Positions 17,383-26,873 of a stretch of DNA of 64,000 bases are shown one piece after another. Origin of the DNA: TOLSYN sp963849065 (GTDB lineage Bacteria > Acidobacteriota > Terriglobia > Terriglobales > Acidobacteriaceae); contig CAWKFM010000005.1 in the NCBI GenBank assembly GCA_963849065.1, positions 1,240,001 through 1,304,000 on the forward strand, in the 5' to 3' direction. Under the pieces are notes generated by a model. The model saw only the letters and a program-made list of their open reading frames with translations, made no database searches and was not told where the DNA came from. A program made the translations under genes and the position numbers. Position 1 is the first letter of the stretch, and each line of letters opens with the position of its first letter.

Positions 17383-20300
17383 CTACGTTTTGACTGTGGC
17401 CGCTACCGTCAACGGAATGGTTAAAGTTTTTGATTGTCCACCCCCGGTTGCAGTCACAGTAATAGTTCCTACGGCAGCCGCCGTTTTGGTGGTAGTGCTG
17501 ATCGTGAGGCTGGTTCCTTGCCCTGCCGAAATGTTTGAGGGCGAGAGCTTTAGGGATACTCCAGCAGGCGCCCCACTGGCTGACAACGCAAGTTTCGAAG
17601 CAAAACCGTTTTCGGCTGCCGACGCGAAATCCACCGTCGCGTCGCCACCAGGGGTGATCGTGATGTTACCGACTGCTTCTGTAGAAGGCGAACTTGCAAG
17701 TGGTGCGAAGACCGCGTCGGGCCCCGATTCCTGCCAAGTGCAGGTATTGTCAATTACGATTGCCCCGGATGAAATTGGGAACTTGGGAGCCCAACCGCCG
17801 GAAGTGCAAGCTGCTAGATTGCGGTAGAAATGCCCGTTGTCGGTCGGGGCCTGTACGTAGGAGTATGCGTTGTAGGCGTTCGATGCTATCCATGCCGCCG
17901 CATTCCAGCCTGCTGTGGTCACAACCTGTGCGATGTTGCCGCTTGTCGTCGTTGCTAGGATTTGCGCCCCCAACGGAAAGTACGTCGCCATGCGGGATGT
18001 GTAGGTTAGACCCATGTAGAGGGAGGGCAATGGATTGTAGTAGCGCGATGAATCTCCATAGGGCGAATTAGCCGGGATGGTCTCTGTGTAGCTGCCGGAG
18101 ATACTGCCTCGCCCGTTGCCCGTGCGCAGGTAAATATGCCAGGGGTAGTTGCCGGAGACATTGGTCATGCTTATCTGTTCGCGAGAAGGATTGTCAAGTA
18201 CGATGGTGCAACCGCCCGTGCTCAAACAGCTAGAATCGGTGTATCCCGATGGCATGACAAAAGTCTCATTTTTTATGATCCATGACGGTTGTGCGCCCGC
18301 GTTTGTCCAGGTCACGCTTCCATCTGTGACCGTCCCGCCAATCGTGAGCGGCCAAGTTGGTTCTGTTGTCCCAGTCGTGCCAGCCGCGTTTGCCTGATAG
18401 ACATAGCCGTTCAACACGGTGGGGTAGGCGTAGCCATTGCTGTCGGCGGTGTAGGCGGTAGAGGGTTTCCAAATCTTGATCGTGCCCGCAATGTCAATAT
18501 GAGCGGCTCCCGCGCTGCTCCAGTTGTAATTGACCTGATGTAAATTGCCCTCTACATCGAAGCTCTCCCGGCTTGCCGACAGGCTCAATCCGTTGGCGTT
18601 ATCCATCTGAATGCTGGTTGGGACAGTGTTGCTGATGAGGGTGTTGTTTTTAATGGTCGAGACGCCATGTACTATCGTGTCGTTCTGACATAGCACTCCT
18701 GGGGAGTATGCGGAGCAAGGTATCGAGTTAGTATCCAAGCCTCCAGCCACAGACACACCACCCGAGTCGGTGAAGGTGTTGCTGTCGATGTAGATTCTGT
18801 CCATGGTTCCAATGCTGTTGCCGCCATGAACTGCACTGCTGAATAACGTACAGTCATTGTTCTCAAACGTCACATTGAAAACCCCGGCACCTGTCGAGCC
18901 GAGGTTAAAGCAGTATTGCCCAACCGCAGACGTCTGAGCAACGTTGCCTCCATTGAGGTGATTCTGCTCAAACGTGCCACCTTGCCCGCCATACTCGATG
19001 GCCTGCCCGGACATCGAAACAGTGTTGTCGTGGACTGAAACATTCGCACCGTTGTAGTTGATTCCAGCAGTGGTTAATCCGTAGGCAGGTCCACCGTTCC
19101 CGCATGGTCCCATGATGCTGTTCTGCATCACGTCGCCGTAGTTATGCGCCCCGCCGCCGTCAATGGCGCACTCGTGGGAGTAGCCAATCCCTCGGATATA
19201 CTCTGCCAATGCCTCGAAGGTTTGGTTAAACGTGAAAAGCTGCTCTACGTTTGTCGGGTACTGCACCTGCCGCAATTCAAGGTTGCCAAGATAACTTCCC
19301 TTAAGGCCCTGATCCACATTGCTTGGAGGGTAAAAATACACCAGGGCCGAGCCTTTCGGCGTGGCTGCGATATTCCAGTTTTCGAGCGCCGAAATTCCCA
19401 TTCCCGCCCCAGTGATACCAACATTCGAGCAGGTAACTTGTATGCCGGTCGTCAGAGAACGCCCAGCAGGGACATAGACCATCCCTGCCCCAGCCGCACA
19501 CGCTGCGGTGATCGCTGTTTGATCTGCCGTGGTGTCATCATGCCCCCACACCACACGCTGCGAATCGGTAACGGCATTTGAGGCCGACGCTGCGAGCGTA
19601 ACCGTCGTGGCGCTGGTATAGGCACTGATTGTGGTCGAGAGCGGTTGCACGTATCCGCTAGTCGTCGGCCCCGCCCCATACACTGCGATCACCTTGCCCA
19701 TATCGGTTGAGAGGAACGGCGCATCAGTACAGGTCAACGTGGCACTGCCAGAGGTCATCGAACAGGTAGATTGTGTCTTACTCCACGCTCCTAGTCCATC
19801 GCCCTCAGACTTGCCGTCCACCGCAGCGCCATAGGTCCGGACATCAAATATGGCTCCTGCTGGGATTATGGGTGTTCCATTAACCGGCGAATAGGCGATT
19901 TCTGTTAGTGTCGCCTGGTCGCCTGTTGCGATGTGCAAGTTGCTGAATTGTGCGGCCGTATTAACAATCTCGCTGTTGCTGCTGCTAAAGACGTCTTTCT
20001 CGATTAGGTTCGCCCCGGTGGGCGCGACGACACCCTGGACGCTCAGCGCAGTTTGTGAGACAGCCGCCGTGCTTGGATTAGTTTCCGAGGAACTCACTTC
20101 AGTAAAGGTGAACGTCGGTTGAGGGGTGATGGTTAGGGACACCGGAACCGTTAAGACAGTTCCGCCTCCTGTTGCCGAAATGGAGACGTTCGCCGCGCCG
20201 ATAGTCGCTGTAGTGGATGCCTTCAAGGTAATTGAAACGCTGCCTGCGCCGGAAGAAAGCGAGGCAGGGGAAAGACTCGCAGTCACCCCAGTAGGCAGAC

Positions 20301-22872
20301 CAGCGACTGCTATGACTACCGCTGAAACGAAGCTTGCGGCTTTTTTCACAGTAAGTACCAATGATCCATTTGCGCCAGCCGCAATTGACAGGCTGGAGTT
20401 ATTCACCGACGCGGAAAGCGCTACCAGGTTCAAAGTGAATTGCGCGCTCGAACTGATTGATCCCGCCGTGGCCGTGACCACCACAGTATAAATGCCTGGT
20501 GATGCTTTGGATGTTGTTGTCAAGGTTAATACGCTGCTGCCGCTTCCTGGTGCCGAAATGGAAGAGGGCTTAAACGCGGCGGTGACACCCGTAGGCAATC
20601 CAGTCGCTTTGAGAGCTACGGCGGAATTCAGAGCGGAATTTGTTGCAGAGGTGATCGTGATTGTCCCGGATGTTCCGGGAAGCAATGAAATCGGTGATGC
20701 GGAGGCCGAAAGGGTGAGTGCGGGCGCGAGGACAATCACAGTGACCGTGGCAGAGCTGGAGATGGTACCGCTACTGGCCACGACGTTAAAGCTGTAGTTT
20801 CCAGCCGCCACAGTCGACGCGACGGTCAGTTGCAGCGAACTGCTCCCGGAGCCGGGCGCGGCGATGGTGGCAGGAGAGAATTTTGCCGTGATGCCCTGGG
20901 GAAGTCCGCTGGTTGCCAGAGTCACCGCCGCGCTGAATCCATTGAGGTCTGCTATTTGCACTGTAATTGGAGCCGACGACGATGCTGATGCGGTAAGCGA
21001 GCTTGCGCTGAGGGTAAGCTTGATTGAAGGCGACGTCTTCCCATTGCTCCAGTTGGTTACTAGTGCGTCGGCATCCACCGACCCCAGACCGCTGGCAAGG
21101 TCGTAGCCTGCACCGGCGCTGTATCCGGTGAGTCCGGGAACACTGTTGTTGCCGCTGGTAATATCGTGAAAAATGGATGGGCCGCTGCTGCTATTCTGCT
21201 GGCTGGCGAGGGTGTAGAGGACCGGATTGGCCGCGCCCTGCCGTGCGCCCGTGCTCTGCGCCACCATGGCGAAAACTCCGGCCAGAGCCGGCGTTGCCGC
21301 CGAAGTTCCTCCCACGACCGTCTCCCCTCCGTTGAGTACGATCACGTAGCCGTCGTGTCCGGCGGCCGACAACGAGAGGTCTGGAACGTCGCGCATGGCA
21401 TCGGAGGGTACTCCCTCGCCTGACTGCCAGGCAGGCTTGCTGTAGATTATGCTGCTTCCACCGCCTCCGGCCCAGAGATTCGCTCCACTCTCGTTCCATA
21501 CCACCTCAGGAATGTAGCCGAGCGCAGATGACTGAGTTCCTGCGGCGTTGTTCGAGGACCAGTACAGAGATGGGTCGGCGGTGTCGGCGAATTCGGTCCC
21601 TCCGATGCAGAGATCGTAGGGAGTTGAGCAAAGTCCGTTCACGGCCAGGCCATACTGAGCGACTGTGGCGGAGGGATCATCGCAGCCGGCGGCGCCGCTA
21701 TCTCCGGCGGAGACCAAAACGGTGATTCCCTGAGCGGCCGCCTGTTGCCAGAGAGCATTGACGAAGCTGTTCCCGGATGCACCGAGCTGTGACTCGCATA
21801 GACCGAAGCTCATGGTCATGACCGCTGCCAGGTTTTGATCGACGATGTATTGAGCAGAGAGATAGGTTCCGTCAGTTGTTGCAGTGGAAGCCGAAGTCAC
21901 GAATTTAACTGTTGAGTTTGGTGCGAGGGCTCCAGCGTATTCGGCATCCAGCGTGGCCTCCACCAGATCGTCCGAATTGGACGTTCCAGGGTCATTGCCG
22001 TTAACGATAATCTGAGGATCGTTTATAGGCAAGCCGAATGTCGATCGAAAGCTGTGCACATCACTGAGATTGATGTTTGAGCGTGCGACCACGGCGACAC
22101 TTTCACCGCTGCCATTCAAGCCCTGAGAGTATAGAGCGTTAAGGTCGTAAATCATCGCCAGGTCGGCGGGCGAAAGGTAGTGCGCATTTCCATAGGTGAT
22201 TTCCGCGATCGGAGTGGCTGCAGAGTGCATCGATTGCACGCGGAAATCATGGAGTGACAGTACTCCGTTCACCACCGGCGCAAGTGCAGATGGGATGCTG
22301 GGATCTGTCGCGTTGGCGATGTGTAAAGCACCGTTAACCCTGTACTGCCGCATGCTAGTTGCAAAAGCACTCTGAACCTGCGCAGCGGTGCCGCTGAATG
22401 TGATCGTCCGGCGTGCGGGCGAAATCTCATCGATCCGCATTCCTTGGCTCTCTAACCAGTTGACAATCCTCTGTACGTCTTCGCTGGAGGTACCGAAGTG
22501 TTCGGCAAACTGTTCAGGGGTAAGCCACTGGTGGTAGTGGGTAGAAGCCGGATTGCGTTGGGCCTCCAAGAGTGCGTCGAGTGCGGCTTGCTGTTCGTTG
22601 GAGGATTGCAACACGAGGACCATGCTTTGCATCGGCAGATCAGAGGCTACAGGTCCTGCATCGAACTCAGCCCGAGCTAGCGGATGACGGTTGCCGGTCA
22701 ATGACTGCCTAGGGCTGTTTTCGATATCTGCGCCGATACGAGAGGATGCCCGCGCGCTCAATGGATCAGAAATCGTGGGATGAGACTGCGCATTCAGAGT
22801 GGCCGAAAGTAATAACGCCGCGAAAATCGAAATGAAATAATGCAATTGATGATTCCGGAGTCCCACTGTCAA
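17383..22872 (-). CDS. Secreted S53 (pro-kumamolisin) protease fused to Ig-like repeats and a pectate-lyase-like beta-helix
   Basis: The 1829-residue precursor starts with a signal peptide (FISIFAALLLSATLNAQ). Residues about 75-215 are the Pro-kuma activation domain (THYHQWLTPEQFAEHFG). Residues about 225-610 are the S53 peptidase: E305 and D309 in DLVEATLDAEY, oxyanion D391 in SAGDSGAAGC, nucleophile S524 in GGTSAATP, and calcium site FHDITSGNN. So the protease looks catalytically complete. Three Ig-like repeats follow (about 615-917), each with a GLPxGxTAxxxP core. Around 1008 a pectate-lyase-3-like domain begins (FDVRTYGAAVDGKSEGDG, then MVYVPAGRSL) and runs as a right-handed beta-helix to about 1650. 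A last Ig-like repeat ends the protein. Start may be TTG at 22872 or GTG at 22866; agagg lies upstream. It is likely an extracellular acid protease acting on matrix or plant material. Confidence 0.85.
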   Translation of the reverse strand: MTVGLRNHQLHYFISIFAALLLSATLNAQSHPTISDPLSARASSRIGADIENSPRQSLTGNRHPLARAEFDAGPVASDLPMQSMVLVLQSSNEQQAALDALLEAQRNPASTHYHQWLTPEQFAEHFGTSSEDVQRIVNWLESQGMRIDEISPARRTITFSGTAAQVQSAFATSMRQYRVNGALHIANATDPSIPSALAPVVNGVLSLHDFRVQSMHSAATPIAEITYGNAHYLSPADLAMIYDLNALYSQGLNGSGESVAVVARSNINLSDVHSFRSTFGLPINDPQIIVNGNDPGTSNSDDLVEATLDAEYAGALAPNSTVKFVTSASTATTDGTYLSAQYIVDQNLAAVMTMSFGLCESQLGASGNSFVNALWQQAAAQGITVLVSAGDSGAAGCDDPSATVAQYGLAVNGLCSTPYDLCIGGTEFADTADPSLYWSSNNAAGTQSSALGYIPEVVWNESGANLWAGGGGSSIIYSKPAWQSGEGVPSDAMRDVPDLSLSAAGHDGYVIVLNGGETVVGGTSAATPALAGVFAMVAQSTGARQGAANPVLYTLASQQNSSSGPSIFHDITSGNNSVPGLTGYSAGAGYDLASGLGSVDADALVTNWSNGKTSPSIKLTLSASSLTASASSSAPITVQIADLNGFSAAVTLATSGLPQGITAKFSPATIAAPGSGSSSLQLTVASTVAAGNYSFNVVASSGTISSSATVTVIVLAPALTLSASASPISLLPGTSGTITITSATNSALNSAVALKATGLPTGVTAAFKPSSISAPGSGSSVLTLTTTSKASPGIYTVVVTATAGSISSSAQFTLNLVALSASVNNSSLSIAAGANGSLVLTVKKAASFVSAVVIAVAGLPTGVTASLSPASLSSGAGSVSITLKASTTATIGAANVSISATGGGTVLTVPVSLTITPQPTFTFTEVSSSETNPSTAAVSQTALSVQGVVAPTGANLIEKDVFSSSNSEIVNTAAQFSNLHIATGDQATLTEIAYSPVNGTPIIPAGAIFDVRTYGAAVDGKSEGDGLGAWSKTQSTCSMTSGSATLTCTDAPFLSTDMGKVIAVYGAGPTTSGYVQPLSTTISAYTSATTVTLAASASNAVTDSQRVVWGHDDTTADQTAITAACAAGAGMVYVPAGRSLTTGIQVTCSNVGITGAGMGISALENWNIAATPKGSALVYFYPPSNVDQGLKGSYLGNLELRQVQYPTNVEQLFTFNQTFEALAEYIRGIGYSHECAIDGGGAHNYGDVMQNSIMGPCGNGGPAYGLTTAGINYNGANVSVHDNTVSMSGQAIEYGGQGGTFEQNHLNGGNVAQTSAVGQYCFNLGSTGAGVFNVTFENNDCTLFSSAVHGGNSIGTMDRIYIDSNTFTDSGGVSVAGGLDTNSIPCSAYSPGVLCQNDTIVHGVSTIKNNTLISNTVPTSIQMDNANGLSLSASRESFDVEGNLHQVNYNWSSAGAAHIDIAGTIKIWKPSTAYTADSNGYAYPTVLNGYVYQANAAGTTGTTEPTWPLTIGGTVTDGSVTWTNAGAQPSWIIKNETFVMPSGYTDSSCLSTGGCTIVLDNPSREQISMTNVSGNYPWHIYLRTGNGRGSISGSYTETIPANSPYGDSSRYYNPLPSLYMGLTYTSRMATYFPLGAQILATTTSGNIAQVVTTAGWNAAAWIASNAYNAYSYVQAPTDNGHFYRNLAACTSGGWAPKFPISSGAIVIDNTCTWQESGPDAVFAPLASSPSTEAVGNITITPGGDATVDFASAAENGFASKLALSASGAPAGVSLKLSPSNISAGQGTSLTISTTTKTAAAVGTITVTATGGGQSKTLTIPLTVAATVKT

Positions 22873-23547
22873 GACCTCTGTGTCGCAATTGGCGTGGTGC
22901 TAATTTCCGCCTGTTGTGGAATTCGGCGCTTTCTGGGGGGGGCTGAAATCGCGGCCGGCTGGGTTGAAGACGCGCGTGCCAAAAGTGATAGGCGGGCCGA
23001 TTTGGGAAACGGCTAAAAATAGTAGCCGCGCAGTGAACATTCGCGCTAGGGTTCTAGAGCCAACTAGGCCCCGGCAGCCTGCAGGAGCGGCTTGCCGCGG
23101 CGCAGCCATGTTCTTAATCAGCCGCTCAGTATAGATTCTGAGATTGAGTGGGAAAGGAAGACCGTATCTGGTTTTCGAGCGGGTTCTCTCGCGTTCAAAC
23201 GTCCATGACCATGAGCGGATGTGCATATCTCCGCGAAGATCCATCAGCGGAGCCGGACTACTCCGAGAGCCAATTGCTCGCTGACCCGAGGCCAACGGTT
23301 ATCCACTCGTCAGGAAAATGTGCGAGCGCGTTGATAATGCGATAACTTACCGGAAATGCTAGCGATATCCAAACCTCTGCAGGAGAGTTTGGCAATCTCG
23401 GCTTGAGGCTGAATGAGGTCAGGAGGCGAGGATGGATGTTTTGAGTGCGGCGACGGCGCAATTGACCAACAAGCGCAGTGCGGAGGACCAAGTCGGAACC
23501 AAATATGCAACAGGTGGGCGATGCGGCGGATGCAGTAAACTGGGCGC
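22873..23547. other. Intergenic region, no gene recognised
   Basis: About 675 bp upstream of the S53 protease. No frame shows family character. The last 50 bp or so (around ggaaccaaatatgcaac and tgcagtaaactgggcgcgtg) match the sequence just upstream of the intact ABC exporter at 32415-32464, so that part is a copied promoter/leader of the exporter. Confidence 0.6.
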
Positions 23548-24072
23548 GTGCCGAAGATCCTTGAGCATGCGTGCGCGCGGCTTGCGGACGTCTCACGGTT
23601 CTAGGGGGCGTGCTGCTGGCGGCGCAAGGGCTTTTGCCAAAGGTATACCTGACGCGCTCCATCGCGAACCGGCTGGTCATCGCCGTCATCTCCGGCGGGC
23701 GGTGGCGCGACATCCGCACGGTGCTGGTGCAGGCGGCGCGGTGGTGCTGGTGGAGCAACTGCTGCGCGGATTGACGTCGTGGGTGCGGACGGCGCAATCG
23801 GAGCTGATGCGGGACTACCTTTCGGGACTAATTCAGAAGAAGTCGCTGGAGGTGGACCTAGCGTTTTTTGACTCCAGCGATTTCTATGACCATCTGCATC
23901 GGGCGCGGATGGAAGCCGCGAATCAGCCGGTGGAACTTCTGGAAGGGCTAGGTTCGCTGCTGCAAGGCTCGATTACGATGGCGGCCATTCTGGCGATTCC
24001 TGATCCCATTCGGGCCCTTGCCGCCGTTGGCGCTGCTGCTGAGCATGGCTCCGGCGCTGTATGTGGCGGTAA
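23548..24072 (+). pseudogene. 5' fragment of an ABC exporter gene (second copy)
   Basis: Aligns with the first third of the exporter at 32465-34297: same GTG start context (gcgcgtgccgaa), then a deletion of about 20 codons, then GLLPKVYLTRSIANRLV, the frame-shifted middle, WVRTAQSELMRDYLSGLIQKK and FDSSDFYDHLHRARMEA. Homology stops near 24072 at the ccggcgctgtatgtggcggt word, where sequence belonging to the minus-strand EAL-HDOD remnant begins. The whole nucleotide-binding domain is missing, so it cannot work. Confidence 0.85.
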
Positions 24073-24079
24073 TCCCTGT

Positions 24080-24995
24080 GGGCGGTCGCTACCGAGCGAG
24101 ATGGCCACAATGATCGAGACCCACTTGCGGAGTTCGTGCCGCCCCATTCACGACAGAGCGTGGCGGATGGAACGGATGGGAAACAGTCCAAATGACGCCG
24201 AATTTAAATAGCGAAGCAGGCGGTAGCGGAGAGTTGGCTCTCACAGGATGGCCTGCTCCAGGTTGTCCACGTCGAAGCAGTCCCCATTGGCTATCTGCAT
24301 GTAGGTGAGCTTAGAGAGGGGATGTCCTGTGTGGTGAGGTTTTCTGGCTTGCCCAAAAAAGAGCCCTGAAAGTAGCGATAGCCGAGGTGCTGAGCAAAGT
24401 CAAAGTGATCGCGGGTCTCCACCTTTTCGGCCAGCAGGCAAATGCCGCGGCTGCGCATGTCGGCAGCGATGGCGGCCCGGCAGGCAGTGTCGGTAGCCAG
24501 AAAGTCTACCTTGACGATATCGGCGAATGGTAGCAGGCGTTGAGTATTGGGTGTGGGCACGTAATCATCCAGGGCAATCCAATAGCCGGCGCGATGCAAT
24601 CGTTCGCAGGCGGCAAGAATCTCCTGGTTGGCGACCACATCCTCTTGAACCTCGATGACCACTTGATCGCGTGGCAGGATAGTGATGATGTCGCGCAAAA
24701 GGATGTTGCGCGTGCAATTGACGAATGCGGTATGTCCGTTGGTGAGCGCCGAGGAGCCATAAAGCAGGGAAAAGTCGATGGTGTGGTCGGCGGCAGCATC
24801 GGGATCATCGCAGCGAAACAATTGTTCAGGACCGGAGCGGAAGAGTAATTCGTACCCGTGAATGTTTTGTTTGCGGTCTAGGATTGGCTGGCGCGCCAGA
24901 TAGCGCATGCAGGAAGTTGTATCTCCGCTGCTGGATTGGGGCGGCGGAATAGGGGCAGTGAAATTGAGTTGTGATGAGGTATCCACCTCTAACAT
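24080..24995 (-). pseudogene. EAL-HDOD (YuxH-like) signalling protein, broken copy 1
   Basis: The open part (24995 to 24291, 234 residues) is a degenerate EAL domain of the YuxH kind: MRYLARQPILDRKQNIHGYE, ELLFR in place of EAL, LPRDQVVIEVQEDV, FADIVKVDF, GYRYFQGSFLGKPE. A frameshift near 24305 and a TGA near 24242 separate it from the start of the HDOD domain, still readable as CFDVDNLEQAI, RLLRYLNSASFGLFRIHSIR and HELRKWVSIIVAISLG. At about 24080 it is cut off by the ABC exporter fragment on the other strand. Such proteins sense or relay c-di-GMP or stress signals, usually without phosphodiesterase activity. A start at the GTG at 24986 aligns with the second copy and is as likely as the ATG at 24995. 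Confidence 0.8.
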
Positions 24996-25299
24996 GTACC
25001 ACGCATGGCACGGTGGCGAATCAATTTAAGTTTGGGCAAGGGACAGAATATGCTTAAACGGTTCGGCTTTAAAATTCAGTTCGATTTGGGAATGGATTTT
25101 TGACGCCTTGGGGGTGAAGATGCGGTGCTAAATGCCGGTTGGAGAGCGTGGCCGGCGGCATCGACATAGACGGGCGTAAGGCGTGCTGGGGACTGTGAAC
25201 CTCGGCCAATGAAGGCGCGAGGGCGCTAGCAAAGGGGTGCATTGCCGGACGCCCTATCGGGGGTCGGGTGCTGGAAGACGAGTACACTGGGCGAGGCGT

Positions 25300-25589
25300 T
25301 GTCCAAAATTACGACGAAAGGTCTTGCGAGAAGTCAATGGAACCATATCTTCCATGTGGATAGGCGGGCCCGCTTTGGGAGTGTCCGCGATTTTGTGTAA
25401 ACGTTGTTCCCTGTGATGTTGCTCGTTTCCGAGCGAGTTAATTCTCTTTCCCTTTCGCCCGACAGATTTGATTATTTGGCTGACGAGGATCGCAGTCAAG
25501 GCCGCAACGCGCCGCGTATCAGGTCTTTTCTGACGCACAAGGAGTACCACAATCCCGCCAACTGGGATCGGAGGTTTGGAACCAAATGA
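25300..25589 (+). pseudogene. Possible decayed HigB-like toxin
   Basis: Directly upstream of the HigA-like gene, where the toxin normally sits, the + strand ends with IRSFLTHKEYHNPANWDRRF, which resembles the C-terminus of HigB/RelE-type toxins (a THxEY box followed by W). Upstream of that the frame is interrupted, and fragments such as LIIWLTRIAVKA lie in another frame. I read it as a frameshifted toxin remnant, with low certainty for the N-terminal part. The preceding 24996-25300 shows no gene, apart from the conserved leader of the EAL-HDOD copy. Confidence 0.35.
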
Positions 25590-25981
25590 GCGCAGCCCTT
25601 GCCAACCCGGTGGAGATGATCGAGCGCGGTGCACCCCGCATCATTCACAATGATTCTGAACTTGAACAGTACACCGAAGCCCTCTTCAATCTCACGGCCC
25701 TAGAAAACCCCACTCCCGCGCAACAGGAAGCCATTGAGTCGCTAACCCTCCTGGTGGAACGCTACGAGGAAACTCATTACCCCATTCCTGCGGCGGGTGC
25801 GGTGGCAGTGGTGAGATTTCTGCTCGAACATCAGGGGCTGACTCAACGCGATTTAATTCCTCAATTTGCGACAGAAAGCGCGGTCTCAATGTTCTTGGCG
25901 GGGAAGCGAAAGCTCACCTTGAAGCAGGTTCTGAACTTGAGCGCACGGTTCAAACTTGCCGCTGATATCTTCATCTCGTAA
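25586..25981 (+). CDS. HigA-like antitoxin with C-terminal helix-turn-helix
   Basis: A 131-residue protein with a good ribosome site (ggagg, 12 bases before the ATG). The N-terminal half is acidic and helical (ESLTLLVERYEETHYPI). The C-terminal half is an XRE-type HTH in the HigA/COG5499 arrangement: VVRFLLEHQGLTQRDLIPQF, then ATESAVSMFLAGKRKLTLKQ. In that family it binds its own promoter and neutralises HigB. The toxin-position sequence upstream appears broken, so this may be an orphan antitoxin kept as a regulator or anti-addiction factor. Confidence 0.75.
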   Translation: MSAALANPVEMIERGAPRIIHNDSELEQYTEALFNLTALENPTPAQQEAIESLTLLVERYEETHYPIPAAGAVAVVRFLLEHQGLTQRDLIPQFATESAVSMFLAGKRKLTLKQVLNLSARFKLAADIFIS

Positions 25982-26051
25982 AGACACGATAGTCCCAGCA
26001 TCTCAGCCGGGTCTCTCGTGGTTCCCTCAGTATCTCCAGCCACCGCTGGTG

Positions 26052-26410
26052 CTAGTTGTGCCTCAGGGATTCACAGGGAAGCAGAGCCGAACTACAGCCA
26101 AGCGCCATCGAGCACCTGTATTTTCTCGCAGAATCTCGGTGGCCCAGCGGCAGTCGTCGCGGTGAATATCCAGGATGGCCACTTCGGGCGAAGGCGGAGA
26201 TCTCCTCCCACGCGCCGCGCTTACTGCAGACGGCCATCCGCAAGAGCGTGCCCGATGAGTCGGCGGCGGCGTCTCGAAGCGCATTCTTGCAGTCGACTGT
26301 GAGTGAAAACGTGGGAGCTGCGAGATTACAACCTCCATAGCGCGGTCGAGAATGGCATCCATGAGCGGCATGAGCCGACGACAAACCCTTCCAGTCTACA
26401 GAACTCTATG
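26052..26410 (-). pseudogene. C-terminal fragment of a third EAL-HDOD gene
   Basis: On the minus strand two frames together give LMDAILDRAMEVVISQLP, DCKNALRDAAADSSGTLLR, AVCSKRGAWEEISAFAR and VAILDIHRDDCRWATEIL. This matches the conserved C-terminal end of YuxH-type HDOD proteins and, closely, the piece at 31977-32260. It lies upstream of the N-terminal fragment at 24995, so it comes from a different gene copy. Frameshifts make it non-functional. No gene is seen between it and 26567 except an inverted repeat. Confidence 0.7.
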
Positions 26411-26505
26411 GTTTCGGGATTCCAACTGCCGGAGAGAGGTTCATATTGCTTTCGTTTTGTTGGATGCCGAGGGTGTACCGCGGTCTGCGCGTGAAGCCGC
26501 GCGAA

Positions 26506-26537
26506 TGGGACGTGCCGCCTGCAGACGATACGTCCCA
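26506..26537. repeat. Inverted repeat / REP-like hairpin
   Basis: Arms tgggacgt and acgtccca are perfectly complementary. The 16 bases between them (gccgcctgcagacgat) are themselves nearly palindromic, so a long imperfect hairpin can form. It has no T-tract, so it is not an obvious terminator; it could be an intergenic repeat. Confidence 0.6.
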
Positions 26538-26566
26538 CCCGTGGGCCTTCAAGGGTGAGGGGTGGT

Positions 26567-26779
26567 TCAGTTGTGGCGCATCTGCCGCTCGACGACCGCA
26601 ATCGCCTTTGCGAGCCATTGCACCGCGAGTTCGGCATCTTCCAATGCGTCTACGAGCAGCATCTGCCGCCCTTCGGTCGTTGAGTGGAGAACCTGGAAAG
26701 CATCCTCAAGCGGACAGGACAAGTTCGCGATGGCGACCTTCAGGAACGCCCGTCGCTCCGATTCGACGGAAGATTGCAT
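26567..26779 (-). CDS. Small hypothetical protein, 70 residues
   Basis: The gene has an excellent Shine-Dalgarno (aaggaggt, just upstream of the ATG at 26779), strong evidence that it is translated. The product is mostly helical: VESERRAFLKVAIANL, then LEDAFQVLHSTTEGRQMLL and DALEDAELAVQWLAKAIAVV. No signal peptide, membrane span or metal-binding motif is seen. I do not recognise a family. It is the third gene of a minus-strand run of small genes (27686 to 26567) in the decayed accessory region. Confidence 0.65.
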   Translation of the reverse strand: MQSSVESERRAFLKVAIANLSCPLEDAFQVLHSTTEGRQMLLVDALEDAELAVQWLAKAIAVVERQMRHN

Positions 26780-26873
26780 GGGTAACCTCCTTCGGCATCA
26801 GCCGAGTAATGTGAGGGTGTGAGTGGGGGAATCAGGGATGAGGAAGTGGAAGAATGGAGCCGAGGCCAGGTGG

